A DNA stretch of 64,000 nucleotides from Thermovorax subterraneus (GCA_021608145.1 JAKIHM010000001.1:124001-188000); one strand, 5' to 3'. Numbered from the stretch's first letter, positions 28,103-37,711 are shown. Made by a program: numbers and translations. The notes: generated from the letters alone by a model not told the origin.

Positions 28103-29591
28103 GGTTTATCTTGTGGGAGCTGGCCCTGGCGATGCGGGCCTCTTCACCTTAAAAGGGGCCGAATTGCTCAAAAAAGCTGACGTGGTCCTCTACGACAGGC
28201 TAGTAAACCCTGAGATTCTAAAGCTTGCAAGGGAAGATGCTGAGCTCATAGATGTAGGGAAATCGCCGGGTGAAATCCCCGTGCCGCAGGATGAAATTAA
28301 TAAACTTCTTTTCGAAAAAGCTAGAGAGAACCGCCTTGTAGTCAGACTAAAAGGAGGCGACCCCTTCGTCTTCGGAAGGGGTAGCGAAGAGGCGCTCTAT
28401 CTTGTGGAAAGGGAGATCCCTGTAGAGATCGTCCCCGGCATTACCTCAGCCGCTGCAGTTCCGGCCTACGCAGGGATTCCCGTAACTTGCCGAGGCTTTT
28501 GTTCTTCTTTTCATGTATTTGCGGGAAGCGAATATGTGGCGGATAAATTCGACTGGGGGTGCATATCAAAGCTCGAAGGTACCCTGGTCTTTCTGATGGG
28601 GGCACAAAACATGGGCTACATTGTAAAAAACCTCATAGAGAACGGAAAGGACCCCAAGACCCCTTCTGCTGCGACGATGTGGGGAACTACCGGGAAGCAA
28701 AAAACGGTGGTATCGGACCTTAAAAGAATAGAAGAAGAAGCCCGGAATGCGGGGATAGAAAACCCGGCGGTGCTCGTAGTCGGTGAAACCGTAAATTTGA
28801 GGGAATATCTCAACTGGTTCGAGAAAAAGCCGCTTTTCGGCAAACGGATTCTAGCGACGGGTAGTGGCGACGACTTTCCGCTTTTAAAAGAATTGGGAGC
28901 CCAGGTCATCAGCTGTCCCACCATTAAAATAGTGTTCGATTTTGAGGAATCTCAAAAGGCCCTTGATAAAATGATGGATTCAGACCTCGTTATCTTTTCA
29001 AGTCCCAATGCGGTAAAGTCCGTAGTATCCGCCATGAGAAAAGCGGGGTTTGATGTAAGAAACCTGGCGAGGGCGACTTTGGCCGCGGTGGGAAAAAGGA
29101 CCGCGGAAATATTGAAGGAAAACCTGCTTTTCCCGGAAATCCTGCCTGAAAAATACACATCCGGGGACCTTTTAAAGGCAATTCCCCCGGCGAAAAGAGG
29201 GGGAAAAGCCCTTGTGATAACCTCCGACATCGGCGGAAAAGAGCTAATAAAAGGGCTTGAGGATTTAGGTTACGAAGCCGTAAAAATTGCCGCTTACAGG
29301 AACCTTCCCAATGCCGGTGAAAAATGGAGGATTTTAAAAGAGGCCGAAATGGGATTTGACGCGGTGGTTTTTACAAGCCCTTCGACCTTTATGTACCTTG
29401 AACAATTGATAGAAGACCTCTCTTTTCTTAAGGGGAAAACGATGATAGTTTCAATAGGGCCCACCACGGCCAAAGCCATAGAAAAGAGAGGATTGAAAGT
29501 GGATTTGATGCCGGAAGAAAATACATTGGAAGGCATACAAAAGGCTTTGCTGGAGCTATGGATGGGGAGGGAAAAAATATGCGGATTTTAA
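28092..29591 (+). CDS. cobA-hemD: Uroporphyrinogen-III C-methyltransferase / uroporphyrinogen-III synthase fusion
   Basis: A 499-residue bifunctional protein. Residues 1-245 are SUMT (CobA): [57 protein letters not shown]. Residues about 255-495 are Hem[25 protein letters not shown] and [13 protein letters not shown]. It closes hydroxymethylbilane to uroporphyrinogen III and methylates it to precorrin-2. This fusion is common in Clostridia. ATG 28092 or 28086 can start it; both overlap hemC. Confidence 0.95.
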   Translation: MAGKVYLVGAGPGDAGLFTLKGAELLKKADVVLYDRLVNPEILKLAREDAELIDVGKSPGEIPVPQDEINKLLFEKARENRLVVRLKGGDPFVFGRGSEEALYLVEREIPVEIVPGITSAAAVPAYAGIPVTCRGFCSSFHVFAGSEYVADKFDWGCISKLEGTLVFLMGAQNMGYIVKNLIENGKDPKTPSAATMWGTTGKQKTVVSDLKRIEEEARNAGIENPAVLVVGETVNLREYLNWFEKKPLFGKRILATGSGDDFPLLKELGAQVISCPTIKIVFDFEESQKALDKMMDSDLVIFSSPNAVKSVVSAMRKAGFDVRNLARATLAAVGKRTAEILKENLLFPEILPEKYTSGDLLKAIPPAKRGGKALVITSDIGGKELIKGLEDLGYEAVKIAAYRNLPNAGEKWRILKEAEMGFDAVVFTSPSTFMYLEQLIEDLSFLKGKTMIVSIGPTTAKAIEKRGLKVDLMPEENTLEGIQKALLELWMGREKICGF

Positions 29592-30556
29592 AAAGACCGA
29601 GAAGGCTCAGGATGTCGGAAGGTATCAGGGATATGGTAAGAGAAACCGAGCTTTCGGTAAAGGACCTGGTCTATCCGGTATTCGTGGTGCCTGGCGAGGG
29701 TGTAATTCAGGAAGTGAAGTTAATGCCCGGGGTTTTTCGTTACTCCGCCGACATGCTCCCTCCGATGGCGAAAGAGTTAAAGAGCCTGGGCATACCTGCG
29801 GTATTGCTTTTCGGAGTGCCCGAAAAGAAGGATTCCATGGCGAGCGAAGCATTCTCGAACGATGGAGCCGTACAAAAAGCAATTGCTGTAATTAAGGAGG
29901 CAGAGCCTTCGCTTGTCGTTATCACCGATGTGTGCCTTTGCGCTTACACCGACCACGGCCACTGCGGCCTGATAAAGGGCGGTGTAGTGGACAACGACTC
30001 CACTTTGGAGGTTCTATCGAAAGTGGCCCTTTCCCATGCCGGGGCCGGGGCCGATGTGGTGGCTCCCTCCGACATGATGGATGGGCGAGTGCTGGCTATA
30101 AGAACCGCTTTGGATGAAAGTGGATATACCAATGTTTCCATAATGGCCTACAGCGCCAAGTACGCCTCTGCGTTTTACGGACCGTTCAGGGAGGCGGCCG
30201 ATTCCGCGCCGAGATTCGGGGACAGGAAGACTTACCAGATGGACCCCGCCAATTCGGACGAAGCGATAAGGGAAGTAGAGCTGGATATTGAAGAAGGGGC
30301 CGATATAGTGATGGTAAAGCCGGCGTTGGGGTACCTCGATATCATAAGGCGGGTGAAGGACAGATTTCCGGTGCCGGTTGCGGCCTACAGCGTAAGCGGC
30401 GAATACGCCATGATTAAGGCGGCGTCTGCGGCTGGTGCCATAGACGAAGAGAAGGCCGTTCTTGAGGTGCTTACTTCCATAAAAAGGGCAGGAGCGGACA
30501 TGATAATAACCTATTTTGCCAGGGATGTGGCAAGATGGCTCTGTACTTTCCTTTGA
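29579..30556 (+). CDS. hemB: Porphobilinogen synthase HemB
   Basis: A 325-residue enzyme condensing two 5-aminolevulinates. It has the zinc-type metal site [16 protein letters not shown], the first Schiff-base Lys in [10 protein letters not shown] and the second in [10 protein letters not shown]. The N-terminal arm is [21 protein letters not shown] 29579 has GGGGAGG eight bases upstream. Confidence 0.97.
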   Translation: MRILKRPRRLRMSEGIRDMVRETELSVKDLVYPVFVVPGEGVIQEVKLMPGVFRYSADMLPPMAKELKSLGIPAVLLFGVPEKKDSMASEAFSNDGAVQKAIAVIKEAEPSLVVITDVCLCAYTDHGHCGLIKGGVVDNDSTLEVLSKVALSHAGAGADVVAPSDMMDGRVLAIRTALDESGYTNVSIMAYSAKYASAFYGPFREAADSAPRFGDRKTYQMDPANSDEAIREVELDIEEGADIVMVKPALGYLDIIRRVKDRFPVPVAAYSVSGEYAMIKAASAAGAIDEEKAVLEVLTSIKRAGADMIITYFARDVARWLCTFL

Positions 30557-31131
30557 TGATGAACCTAAAAGGGAAGAGGTGTCTTGTGGTGGGGGCCGGC
30601 GGTGTGGCCACAAGAAAGGTAAAGTCGCTGCTCGAGTGCGAGGCTCAAATCACGGTGGTTTCAAAAAAGGCCTGTTCGGACATAGTAAAACTTGCACAAG
30701 AAGGGAAGATAAAATTAATAGAAAAAAGTTTTTCGCCTGAAGACCTCGATGGAAACTTTTTGGTCTTTGCCGCTTCGGACGACCCGATTACCAACAGACT
30801 GGCGGCCATGGAGGCTGCAAAAAGGGGCATTCCGGTGAATGTGGCAGATAGCCCCGAGCTTTCTACATTTTTAGTCCCGTCGTATTTTCGGAAAGGCCAC
30901 CTAACAGTAAGCGTTTCTACAGGGGGGAAAAGCCCGAGACTTGCAAGACGGCTGAAGGAATGGATTGAAAGTAATATGCCTTCCGGTGTGGAAGAGCTTT
31001 TGTCAAAGCTTGAAAAGGAAAGGAGCTTTGTAAAAAAATCGGGGCTTTCCATGGTTGAAAAGGTCAATTTTTACGATGAAATCATCGACAGGAGTGGAAT
31101 TCTGAAAAAGAAGGAGGATATTGAAAATTGA
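30535..31131 (+). CDS. Precorrin-2 dehydrogenase (SirC/Met8-type siroheme synthase domain)
   Basis: A 198-residue NAD-dependent dehydrogenase that oxidises precorrin-2 to sirohydrochlorin. It starts [28 protein letters not shown] (given here only as the family start with the GAGGVA nucleotide motif) and has [34 protein letters not shown] and [17 protein letters not shown]. It overlaps hemB by 22 bases. It feeds cbiX, linking the hem and cbi halves of the cluster. A ferrochelatase role, as in Met8/CysG, is possible but unproven. Confidence 0.92.
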   Translation: MALYFPLMMNLKGKRCLVVGAGGVATRKVKSLLECEAQITVVSKKACSDIVKLAQEGKIKLIEKSFSPEDLDGNFLVFAASDDPITNRLAAMEAAKRGIPVNVADSPELSTFLVPSYFRKGHLTVSVSTGGKSPRLARRLKEWIESNMPSGVEELLSKLEKERSFVKKSGLSMVEKVNFYDEIIDRSGILKKKEDIEN

Positions 31132-32414
31132 AGTCGAGAAGTCTTTTCGAGAGAGCTTTAGCCGTGATGCCCGGAGGAGTAAATAGCCCCGTCAGGGCTT
31201 TCCGGGCCGTGGGAATGGAGCCGGTTTTTATCAGGAGAGGTTACGGCAGCAAGATATGGGACGAGGACGGCAACGAATACATAGACTACGTTCTCTCCTG
31301 GGGGCCCCTGATACTGGGCCATGCCCACCCCGATGTGGTTGAGGCGATAAAAAATCAGGTGGAGAAAGGGACCAGCTTCGGAGCATGCACGGAAATGGAG
31401 GTGCTCCTCGCGGAAAAGATAGTGGAGAGCATTCCCTCGGTAGAAGTAGTGCGCCTTGTAAATTCCGGCACTGAAGCAACCATGAGCGCCATCCGATTGG
31501 CAAGGGGTTATACTAAGAGGAAATACATCATAAAATTTGCGGGCTGCTATCACGGCCACTCCGACGGCCTCCTGATAAAAGGGGGTTCTGGCCTTGTAAC
31601 TTTTGGCGTTCCCGATTCGGCAGGCGTTCCTGAAGAAATTGCGGGCCTTACCATTGTAGCGCCTTACAACGACGAGGAGAAAGTAGCTGAAATTTTTGCC
31701 GAAAAAGGCGATGAAATAGCGGCTGTTATAGTGGAGCCGGTGGCGGGCAATATGGGAGTTGTACCGCCCAAGAAGGGGTTTTTGGAAGCTTTAAGGGAAA
31801 TTACAAAAAAGTACGGAGCCTTACTGATATTCGATGAGGTGATCACGGGGTTCAGGCTGTCTTATTCTGGTGCACAGGGTTATTACGGCATAGAGCCGGA
31901 CCTCACGACCCTCGGGAAAATCATAGGAGGCGGGCTGCCTGTGGGGGCCTACGGCGGCAGGGAGGAGATAATGAGGCTGGTTTCTCCCGAAGGGCCAGTA
32001 TATCAGGCCGGGACCCTTTCGGGGAATCCCCTCGCCACTGCAGCCGGATACGCCACATTGAAGGTGCTTTCAGAAAATCCCGGAATTTACGATAAAATGG
32101 AAAGACTCTCTGAAAAACTTTGCCGGGGGCTGAAGGAAATTATGGAAAGGGCGAAGATACCCGTCTTTATAAACAGGGCGGGGAGCATGTTGACGATGTT
32201 TTTTACCGGCGAAGAGGTCAAGGATTACGATTCGGCGTTAAAGGCAGACACCAAGATGTACGCCGCCTTTTTCAGGGAAATGTTGAAAAGAGGGGTGTAC
32301 CTGCCGCCTTCCCAGTTTGAGTCGGTCTTTTTGAGCGCCGCCCACACCGAGGAGGACGTAGAAAAAACTTTAGAGGCAGCAGAAAGCGCTGCAAAAGTCT
32401 TAGAGAAACTATAG
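31128..32414 (+). CDS. hemL: Glutamate-1-semialdehyde 2,1-aminomutase HemL
   Basis: A 428-residue PLP enzyme producing 5-aminolevulinate. Motifs: [40 protein letters not shown] and the PLP Lys in [21 protein letters not shown] start with AAGGAGG upstream, overlapping the previous gene by four bases. It is the last gene of the run that begins at cbiM; an IS607-type element follows it. No clear terminator is visible between the hemL stop and the element; CCTTTCA/TGAAAGG (32436-32442, 32471-32477) is an inverted repeat without a T-run. Confidence 0.96.
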   Translation: MKSRSLFERALAVMPGGVNSPVRAFRAVGMEPVFIRRGYGSKIWDEDGNEYIDYVLSWGPLILGHAHPDVVEAIKNQVEKGTSFGACTEMEVLLAEKIVESIPSVEVVRLVNSGTEATMSAIRLARGYTKRKYIIKFAGCYHGHSDGLLIKGGSGLVTFGVPDSAGVPEEIAGLTIVAPYNDEEKVAEIFAEKGDEIAAVIVEPVAGNMGVVPPKKGFLEALREITKKYGALLIFDEVITGFRLSYSGAQGYYGIEPDLTTLGKIIGGGLPVGAYGGREEIMRLVSPEGPVYQAGTLSGNPLATAAGYATLKVLSENPGIYDKMERLSEKLCRGLKEIMERAKIPVFINRAGSMLTMFFTGEEVKDYDSALKADTKMYAAFFREMLKRGVYLPPSQFESVFLSAAHTEEDVEKTLEAAESAAKVLEKL

Positions 32415-32546
32415 GACTTGCAACAAATCCGCCTTCCTTTCATAGATTCTAATTAGGTAAATTGTAGATTTGAAAGGAGGTTTGCAGCAGCTTCAAGAAA
32501 CTGCACTGTAGTCGACTTTACTTAACTATTTTGCTACCATAAAGGC

Positions 32547-33194
32547 ATGGAACTCTTATCCATTGGCGAAGCAGCGAAAAGATTAGGTGTACACCCGAAC
32601 AGGCTTCGGGCATGGGAAAAACAGGGACTAATCAGGCCTGTGCGGTTGCCCAGCGGCCAGCGGAGATACCCGGTGGAGGAAATCAACCGCATTTTAGGAA
32701 CGGGAGGGATAAAGGCGGAGCCGGACACGGTTGCCCTCTATGCTCGGGTATCTACAAAGGAGCAGGCTGATGCTGGAAATCTGGAGCGTCAGATGGAGAG
32801 GCTACGGGCATACGCGCAGGAGAAGGGTTACCGTGTGGTGGCGGAGTATACGGATGTAGCTTCGGGTTTAAACCAGAGCCGCCGGGGTCTGGAGCGTATG
32901 CTGAAAGCAGCCGAGAAGGGCGAGTTCAAGAAATTGCTCATCGAATACCCCGACAGGCTGGCAAGATTCGGGTATGCCTATTTGGAACGCCATCTTAAGC
33001 ACTGCGGTGTGGAGATAGAAATCACTTCGCAAAAGGAGCCCGAGGATGCACATACGGAATTGGTCCAAGACTTGTTAGCCATAGTAACTTCCTTTTCAGC
33101 CCGGCTATATGGCGCAAGAGGTGGCAGGAAAATCCGGCAGGGTTTTCGGGAGCTGATAAGAGATGCCGAAGAAACACAAGAAGGACAAATTTAG
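32547..33194 (+). CDS. tnpA: IS607-family serine transposase TnpA
   Basis: A 215-residue protein. Residues 1-50 are a MerR-like helix-turn-helix (LSIGEAAKRLGVHPNRLRAWEKQG) and residues 60-200 a small serine recombinase domain with the catalytic Ser in LYARVSTKEQADAGNLERQ and the IEYPDRLARFGYAYLE arginine region. This order is characteristic of IS607 transposases. ATG start; upstream bases (CTACCATAAAGGC) contain only a weak ribosome-binding site. The 3' end overlaps the tnpB-related gene by 32 bases, the usual IS607 arrangement. Confidence 0.95.
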   Translation: MELLSIGEAAKRLGVHPNRLRAWEKQGLIRPVRLPSGQRRYPVEEINRILGTGGIKAEPDTVALYARVSTKEQADAGNLERQMERLRAYAQEKGYRVVAEYTDVASGLNQSRRGLERMLKAAEKGEFKKLLIEYPDRLARFGYAYLERHLKHCGVEIEITSQKEPEDAHTELVQDLLAIVTSFSARLYGARGGRKIRQGFRELIRDAEETQEGQI

Positions 33195-34851
33195 CATGAC
33201 AGTTTGTGGAGAGTTCTTTCCGGAAGTTTACCCGGCCTTTCGTTCACAGAAATGGAGCCGTGGGGAGGAAGACCCTCTTGAGACGGAGATGCGCCTTTTC
33301 TGTGCCTGCCAGAGATGGGCCTTCAACCGGCTACTAGAGGGTGCATCCCGCGATGAAATTAAGAAGCTGGGGCAGGAACTCTTCGGAATCAACTCCCGCT
33401 ATGTGGACGATGCCAGGCTTAAGGCACAGGCCGTGCTGGACTCCCAAAAAGAGCTGCTGGAGCTGGAGATTGAGGAGACGGAAAACAAGCTACGCCGGGC
33501 GAGGAAGAAACTAAGCACAGCCATGAGAAAGTTGGTGAAAGCAGAGAGGAAAGGCGATGCCCCGGATATTGTTGAAAAACTCCGCATGGCAGTCAAGGGA
33601 CGGAACAACCGGGTAGCGTCTTTAGAGAAGAAGCTAGCCGAGCTTGAGGCTTACCGGGAGAATGGCACGATACCAAAGGTAGTCTTTGGCGGAAGAAAAC
33701 TCTGGGGAAAGGTCTGCAAGGGCCGGGCCACGCTGGAGGAGTGGCGAGCATCCCGCAAAAACCGCCTTTACTCCCGGGGAGACGAGACAAAAGGCGGCAA
33801 CCCTAACATCAAGGTATCCTTTGACGGGCGAGATTTCCGCTTGGCTGTCTCCATATCCCACCTTTCCCAACAGACAGGCACGGATAAACTTGGCCGCCCG
33901 AAGATGAGCAAAGCCCCCAGAGTAGAAGGGAGATTGTGGCTTCCGGAGAAGCACCAGGACCTGGTGCGGATATGGCTAGCTATCAAGCTGCCCTACACAG
34001 TAGAGCTGGTCCGCACCCCGCAGGACCGTTATATAGCGCATCTGACGTTCGATTTGGGCGGGATGAAGGAACCCGACTTTACTAAAGGTTGTATAGCCCT
34101 GGACATCAATCCTGACGGGATAGCCTTATGCAATGTAAGTGGTTTGGGCCAGCCTGAGCCGTGGCCGGAAGATTTTAAAATCCCTTACCCTGGCAACCTG
34201 GGCAAGTATGAGGGAGAGTTTCAGGTTATCACTTACCCGAACGGTTTTCTCTACATCAGGATACCCGACTTAGCCTATGCTTGTGGCTTTCGGAGGGACT
34301 ATCTGATAGGCGTTTTAGCCAAAGCAGTGGTAGACATAGCCTTCTTCTTAGGCAAGCCCATAGCCCTGGAGGAACTCAATTTTGCCAAAGACAGGCTGGA
34401 TACCAACAAAAAGTTTAACCGAATGGCTTCAAACTTTCCCTTTGCCAGGATGGTAGAAGCCATGTACCGGAGGGCTGTCAAGGAAGGAGTGCCCTTTAAG
34501 CTCGTATCTGCCCGGCACACGTCCACCATAGGCTACTGGAAATATACGAAGCGTTATGCCGTCCCAGTGCACTGCGCGGCGGCATTGGTTATTGGCCGCC
34601 GTGCGATGGGCTTTAAGGAACGGGTAACGAAAGAGCTTAAACAACTGGTAGTCCAAATCAAGCAAGACCTGACCTGCAAGGTCGATCCTAATACACCGAG
34701 GGAAGGAAGAGGGATGACCCATAGGGTTAGGGCCTGCTTGAGGCGGCTGGAGGAAAAGCTCCTTATGCACAACGGGCTTGCCCGGTGGCAGCAGGAGGCG
34801 TATTACTCCGTCTGGCACGACCTCAAGGAGCTTGCCCTGTCCTTACGGTGA
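33163..34851 (+). CDS. tnpB: TnpB-related protein of IS607 element, divergent RuvC site
   Basis: A 562-residue protein, much longer than typical TnpB (~400). An N-terminal region and a long coiled-coil (about residues 80-165, rich in LEKKLAELE-type heptads) precede the RuvC-like half. RuvC-I is probably CIALDINPDGIAL (Asp in LDINPDG) and RuvC-II is IALEELNFAKDR (Glu). At the RuvC-III position, where TnpB has D-x-NAA, the text is VPVHCAAALVIGRRAMGF with His instead of Asp, and no CxxC zinc finger is seen. It belongs to the clade often annotated as TnpB-related accessory proteins. True TnpB is an RNA-guided nuclease; whether this one cuts DNA is open. Confidence 0.85.
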   Translation: MPKKHKKDKFSMTVCGEFFPEVYPAFRSQKWSRGEEDPLETEMRLFCACQRWAFNRLLEGASRDEIKKLGQELFGINSRYVDDARLKAQAVLDSQKELLELEIEETENKLRRARKKLSTAMRKLVKAERKGDAPDIVEKLRMAVKGRNNRVASLEKKLAELEAYRENGTIPKVVFGGRKLWGKVCKGRATLEEWRASRKNRLYSRGDETKGGNPNIKVSFDGRDFRLAVSISHLSQQTGTDKLGRPKMSKAPRVEGRLWLPEKHQDLVRIWLAIKLPYTVELVRTPQDRYIAHLTFDLGGMKEPDFTKGCIALDINPDGIALCNVSGLGQPEPWPEDFKIPYPGNLGKYEGEFQVITYPNGFLYIRIPDLAYACGFRRDYLIGVLAKAVVDIAFFLGKPIALEELNFAKDRLDTNKKFNRMASNFPFARMVEAMYRRAVKEGVPFKLVSARHTSTIGYWKYTKRYAVPVHCAAALVIGRRAMGFKERVTKELKQLVVQIKQDLTCKVDPNTPREGRGMTHRVRACLRRLEEKLLMHNGLARWQQEAYYSVWHDLKELALSLR

Positions 34852-35103
34852 CCCCGTTTAGCCGGTGTCGGACAAACCGGTAGGCGTCCTAACAGGACGG
34901 CTCGGGCGGCGGTGAGAGCACACCGCCTCTACTCCGGTCAACTCTAGCCTGCGGGTGTTGAAAGACACTCCGTCAGTCCGTGCGGGCGAGTCTGGGGTAT
35001 GGGAGGGGATAACCTCTCCGTCCGGGTTCCGGGTGGGACTCCCGGGCCGAGGCCCCCTGTCGCCCTGCCCCTCGGAGGGCAAATCAAATATCCGGAAAGG
35101 AGG
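34852..35103 (+). ncRNA. GC-rich multi-hairpin RNA region, candidate omegaRNA of the IS607 element
   Basis: Directly after the tnpB stop lie at least six hairpins: CCGGT/ACCGG (34862, 34876), CGTCCT-AAC-AGGACG (34885-34899), GGCGGTG/CACCGCC (34908-34914, 34921-34927), GGAGGGG-ATAA-CCTCTCC (35002-35019, one G-U), CCGGG/CCCGG (35029, 35041) and CCGAGG/CCTCGG (35047, 35070). TnpB guide RNAs arise from the 3' end of tnpB and the right element end, so this fits an omegaRNA scaffold. The 361-base gap to the next gene holds this region and then about 110 bases in which I see no further feature. Confidence 0.55.
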
Positions 35104-35212
35104 CGAAATCCTGGTCTGGGGGCCGGCTTGGCTGGAGATAAAAACAGTCAAGTTTTTTGAACCAGGGCGGACCGTGTTCTGTGACAGAGACCGGCATTCT
35201 GGAAAAGAAAAA

Positions 35213-36916
35213 ATGCCTCCGTACATGCCCGATAATCCAAAAGATGAAGAAAGACATGCTCTCTTGTGGCATTCGTTAAAAGAAGGGGGCCGCCCCGAGG
35301 ACATAGATGAAGTAATAAAGGCCCTTTCACCTCCGCCCGATGTCACCACTGTTGCACCGCCCGGCCGCTTTAAAGGAATGAGAGTCGGTATAATCGGAGG
35401 AGGACAGGCTGGACTTGCCGCAGCCTTTGAACTCAGAAAGTTGGGTTTTGACATCACGGTTTTCGAGGCACTGAAAAGAATCGGCGGGCGCTTTTACACC
35501 TATTATTTTGACGAAGAAGAAAGGTATTACGGCGAGCTCGGGGCCATGAGGTTTCCAGTTTCCCACGAGACCACCTGGCATTATATTAATCTATTCGGAC
35601 TCAATACCCGGCCCTTCGTCCAGAACAACCAAAATGCCTTATTGTATATAAAGGGCGAGAGGGTGAGAAACGACCCGGAAGGCAGAAACGTTGTGAAAAG
35701 GATATATCCGAGATTTAACCTATCTCTGAATGAAAGGAGCACTCTACCGGCAGAACTTCTGTTTTACGCCCTCGAAAAGCCTCTTTTGAAGATGCCAGAA
35801 AGGATAAGACCAGAGATTGTTACGATAAGAGAAACATACAGCCCAGAGATACTATACCTTGATCGATACAGCATAAGAGGTATTCTCCAGGAGGCGGGCC
35901 TGAGCGAGGACGCCATAAGCCTTTTAGGGAGTCTTTCGCCCTTCGTGGGTTCCTTCCTCTATTACAACTACATGGAAATCCTTCAGGAAACGTACCCTTA
36001 CGATTTCGTTTTCCTTTACGAAATAGTGGGAGGTGCGGTAAGGCTTCCCAGGGCTTTTTACAGGTCCCTTATGGACGAAAGCCCTTCTGAATATAAGGGC
36101 ATCCCCAAAAACCTTCTGGGAAAGGTAACCTGGAAAAGCGGTGCTTATGTAGACGGAATATTCAGCCAGAGGCCCGACGGTAGGGTCACAGTAAGGTATA
36201 AATTTCACCCTTCGGGGGGCCACCTGCAGGAAGACTTCGACTTTGTGGTGTGTGCCATTCCCTTTTCTACCTTGAGAAAAGCCAAAATTGACCCGCTCTT
36301 TTCTTATAGAAAAATGCAGGCTATAAGGGAATTGGGCTACGCCCAGGCTCAAAAAAGCCTTATGTTTTGCAGATTCCGGTTCTGGGAAAAGGGTGGACCC
36401 GAGGAGCGGATAATAGGCGGCGGAAGCTACACGGACCTTTTGATATCCCAGATTTGGTATCCATCCGACCATGCACGGTTGGTAAAAGCCGGAGAATACA
36501 CTAGGTGGGATTTTCGCCCCGGCGCTTCTCCCGAGGAGCCGGGGGTGCTGCTTGCCTCGTATAACTTCACGCAGGATGCGGTAAGACTGGGCAATCTTTC
36601 TGAGGACATGGCCTTTGAGACCGTAAAAAGGCAAGTGGAAGAGGTGCATGGCCTTGCATGCGGCTATCTTGATGATGTGGCGCTCGAGTATGTGAGGGTT
36701 AACTGGGACGATGAACCGGCGCATCTCGGGGCCTTTTCGTACTACCTGCCCGAGCAAAAGAGAATATTCTCCTCTGCCGTGTCCCTTCCGGAATACAAAG
36801 GCCGGGTTTACTTTGCTGGGGAACATGTTTCTGGCACCCATGCCTGGGCAAACGGTGCCTTCAGGACCGCTATGCAGGCGGCTCTTGACATAGCGAAAAC
36901 CGCTTACAAAATTTAA
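35213..36916 (+). CDS. Flavin monoamine oxidase / L-amino-acid oxidase-like protein
   Basis: A 567-residue FAD enzyme. An N-terminal extension of about 55 residues (DERHALLWHSLKEGGRPEDI) precedes the dinucleotide-binding motif VGIIGGGQAGLAAAFELRKLG and the second FAD motif GGRFYTYYFDEEERYYGELGAMRFP (shown in part). The C-terminal FAD segment is GRVYFAGEHVSGTHAWANGA. This layout resembles tryptophan 2-monooxygenase and L-amino-acid oxidases, but the substrate is unknown. The frame is open upstream to 34955, inside the IS607 RNA region; ATG 35213 with weak GGAAAAG is the more credible start. The IS607 insertion lies immediately upstream and may have separated the gene from its promoter. Confidence 0.85.
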   Translation: MPPYMPDNPKDEERHALLWHSLKEGGRPEDIDEVIKALSPPPDVTTVAPPGRFKGMRVGIIGGGQAGLAAAFELRKLGFDITVFEALKRIGGRFYTYYFDEEERYYGELGAMRFPVSHETTWHYINLFGLNTRPFVQNNQNALLYIKGERVRNDPEGRNVVKRIYPRFNLSLNERSTLPAELLFYALEKPLLKMPERIRPEIVTIRETYSPEILYLDRYSIRGILQEAGLSEDAISLLGSLSPFVGSFLYYNYMEILQETYPYDFVFLYEIVGGAVRLPRAFYRSLMDESPSEYKGIPKNLLGKVTWKSGAYVDGIFSQRPDGRVTVRYKFHPSGGHLQEDFDFVVCAIPFSTLRKAKIDPLFSYRKMQAIRELGYAQAQKSLMFCRFRFWEKGGPEERIIGGGSYTDLLISQIWYPSDHARLVKAGEYTRWDFRPGASPEEPGVLLASYNFTQDAVRLGNLSEDMAFETVKRQVEEVHGLACGYLDDVALEYVRVNWDDEPAHLGAFSYYLPEQKRIFSSAVSLPEYKGRVYFAGEHVSGTHAWANGAFRTAMQAALDIAKTAYKI

Positions 36917-36933
36917 ATTTTTTTAATTTACAA

Positions 36934-36957
36934 TATATATACATCTAGACATATATA
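36934..36957. promoter_or_regulatory. Candidate GntR-family operator before the nag operon
   Basis: A TCTAGA core (36944-36949) is flanked by A/T runs that mirror each other (TATATA on both sides) except at the two positions next to the core. NagR/DasR-type operators have a TGGTCTAGACCA core, so this may be a degenerate relative. It lies 45 bases before the GntR gene. Confidence 0.35.
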
Positions 36958-36992
36958 CCATACAGTGATATATTAAAAGTGGGGGGATTCTG

Positions 36993-37700
36993 ATGCCAAT
37001 TAAAAAAGGGCCGATTCCGGCCTATTTCAGGCTGAAGCAGATAATAATGGACGACATAAAAAACCTGAGGATGAAGCCCGGGGACCCGCTACCTTCGGAG
37101 AGGGAATACTGCGAGCGCTTTGGGCTGAGCAGGATGACTGTGCGGCAGGCTTTAAAGGAACTCGAGCACGAGGGAGTTATAGTGAGGGAAAGGGGGAGGG
37201 GGAGCTTCGTGGCAATTCCCCCGATAGAGCAGGAAGGCATAATGAGCTTTACCGAAATGGTCAAAGCAAGAGGTATGATACCCGAGACTAAAGTGTTGGA
37301 ATTCAAAAGAATCCCCGCGGGGGAACTGGGGGATTTGCTCGAGATCGACCCGAAAGAAGAAATATATAAGATAACCCGGCTGAGGAAAGCGAGCGGCGTA
37401 CCGGTGGCGGTAGAAACAGTGTTCATCCCTGTGCTTTTAGTGCCCGGCATTGAGTCGGTCGACCTTTCCGGTTCGCTCTTTTCGACGTTGAGCGAGCGTT
37501 ACGGCATAGAAATCAGGAAATCAAAGACTAGTTTTTCGGCCATTTTGTCTACGCCGGAACTGGAAGAGCTGCTAATGCTGCGGAGGACAGCGCCTCTTTT
37601 AAAAGTGGAGAGCCTTAACTTCCATACGAAGCCGGTTTTTTACGAAATCTCGTACTACCGCTCGGATCAGTTCAAAATAACGGTAAATCTTAACAGGTAG
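36993..37700 (+). CDS. GntR-family (HutC/NagR-type) transcriptional regulator
   Basis: A 235-residue regulator. Residues 8-75 are the GntR winged helix (IPAYFRLKQIIMDDI, PSEREYCERFGLSRMTVRQAL) and residues about 90-230 the UTRA effector domain. Closest in type to NagR/YvoA, which senses glucosamine-6-P or GlcNAc-6-P and represses nag genes; the position just upstream of nagB and nagA supports that role. GGGGGG precedes the ATG. Confidence 0.9.
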   Translation: MPIKKGPIPAYFRLKQIIMDDIKNLRMKPGDPLPSEREYCERFGLSRMTVRQALKELEHEGVIVRERGRGSFVAIPPIEQEGIMSFTEMVKARGMIPETKVLEFKRIPAGELGDLLEIDPKEEIYKITRLRKASGVPVAVETVFIPVLLVPGIESVDLSGSLFSTLSERYGIEIRKSKTSFSAILSTPELEELLMLRRTAPLLKVESLNFHTKPVFYEISYYRSDQFKITVNLNR

Positions 37701-37711
37701 GGGGGATCTAG

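Larger units (their letters stand above)
32472..35103 (+). mobile_element. IS607-family element (approximate limits)
   Basis: The element holds a serine-type tnpA, an overlapping tnpB-related gene and a GC-rich structured 3' region. Its base composition and density of hairpins differ from the flanks. IS607 elements have no terminal inverted repeats, so the ends cannot be read directly. The limits given are two copies of GAAAGGAGG (32472-32480 and 35095-35103) flanking the whole unit; this may be coincidence because the motif resembles a ribosome-binding site. Confidence 0.6.

Noticed and set aside
34955-35212. N-terminal extension of the amine oxidase from TTG 34955
   Set aside because: Translates the hairpin-rich 3' region of the IS607 element; composition is unlike the rest of the protein and no ribosome-binding site fits.
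34858-35457. 199-codon minus-strand frame across the IS607 RNA region
   Set aside because: Arises from stop-poor, GC-rich structured DNA and the 5' part of the amine oxidase gene; low-complexity composition.
35924-36841. 305-codon open frame opposite the amine oxidase gene
   Set aside because: Antisense shadow of a gene with clear FAD motifs; no family features or start signal.
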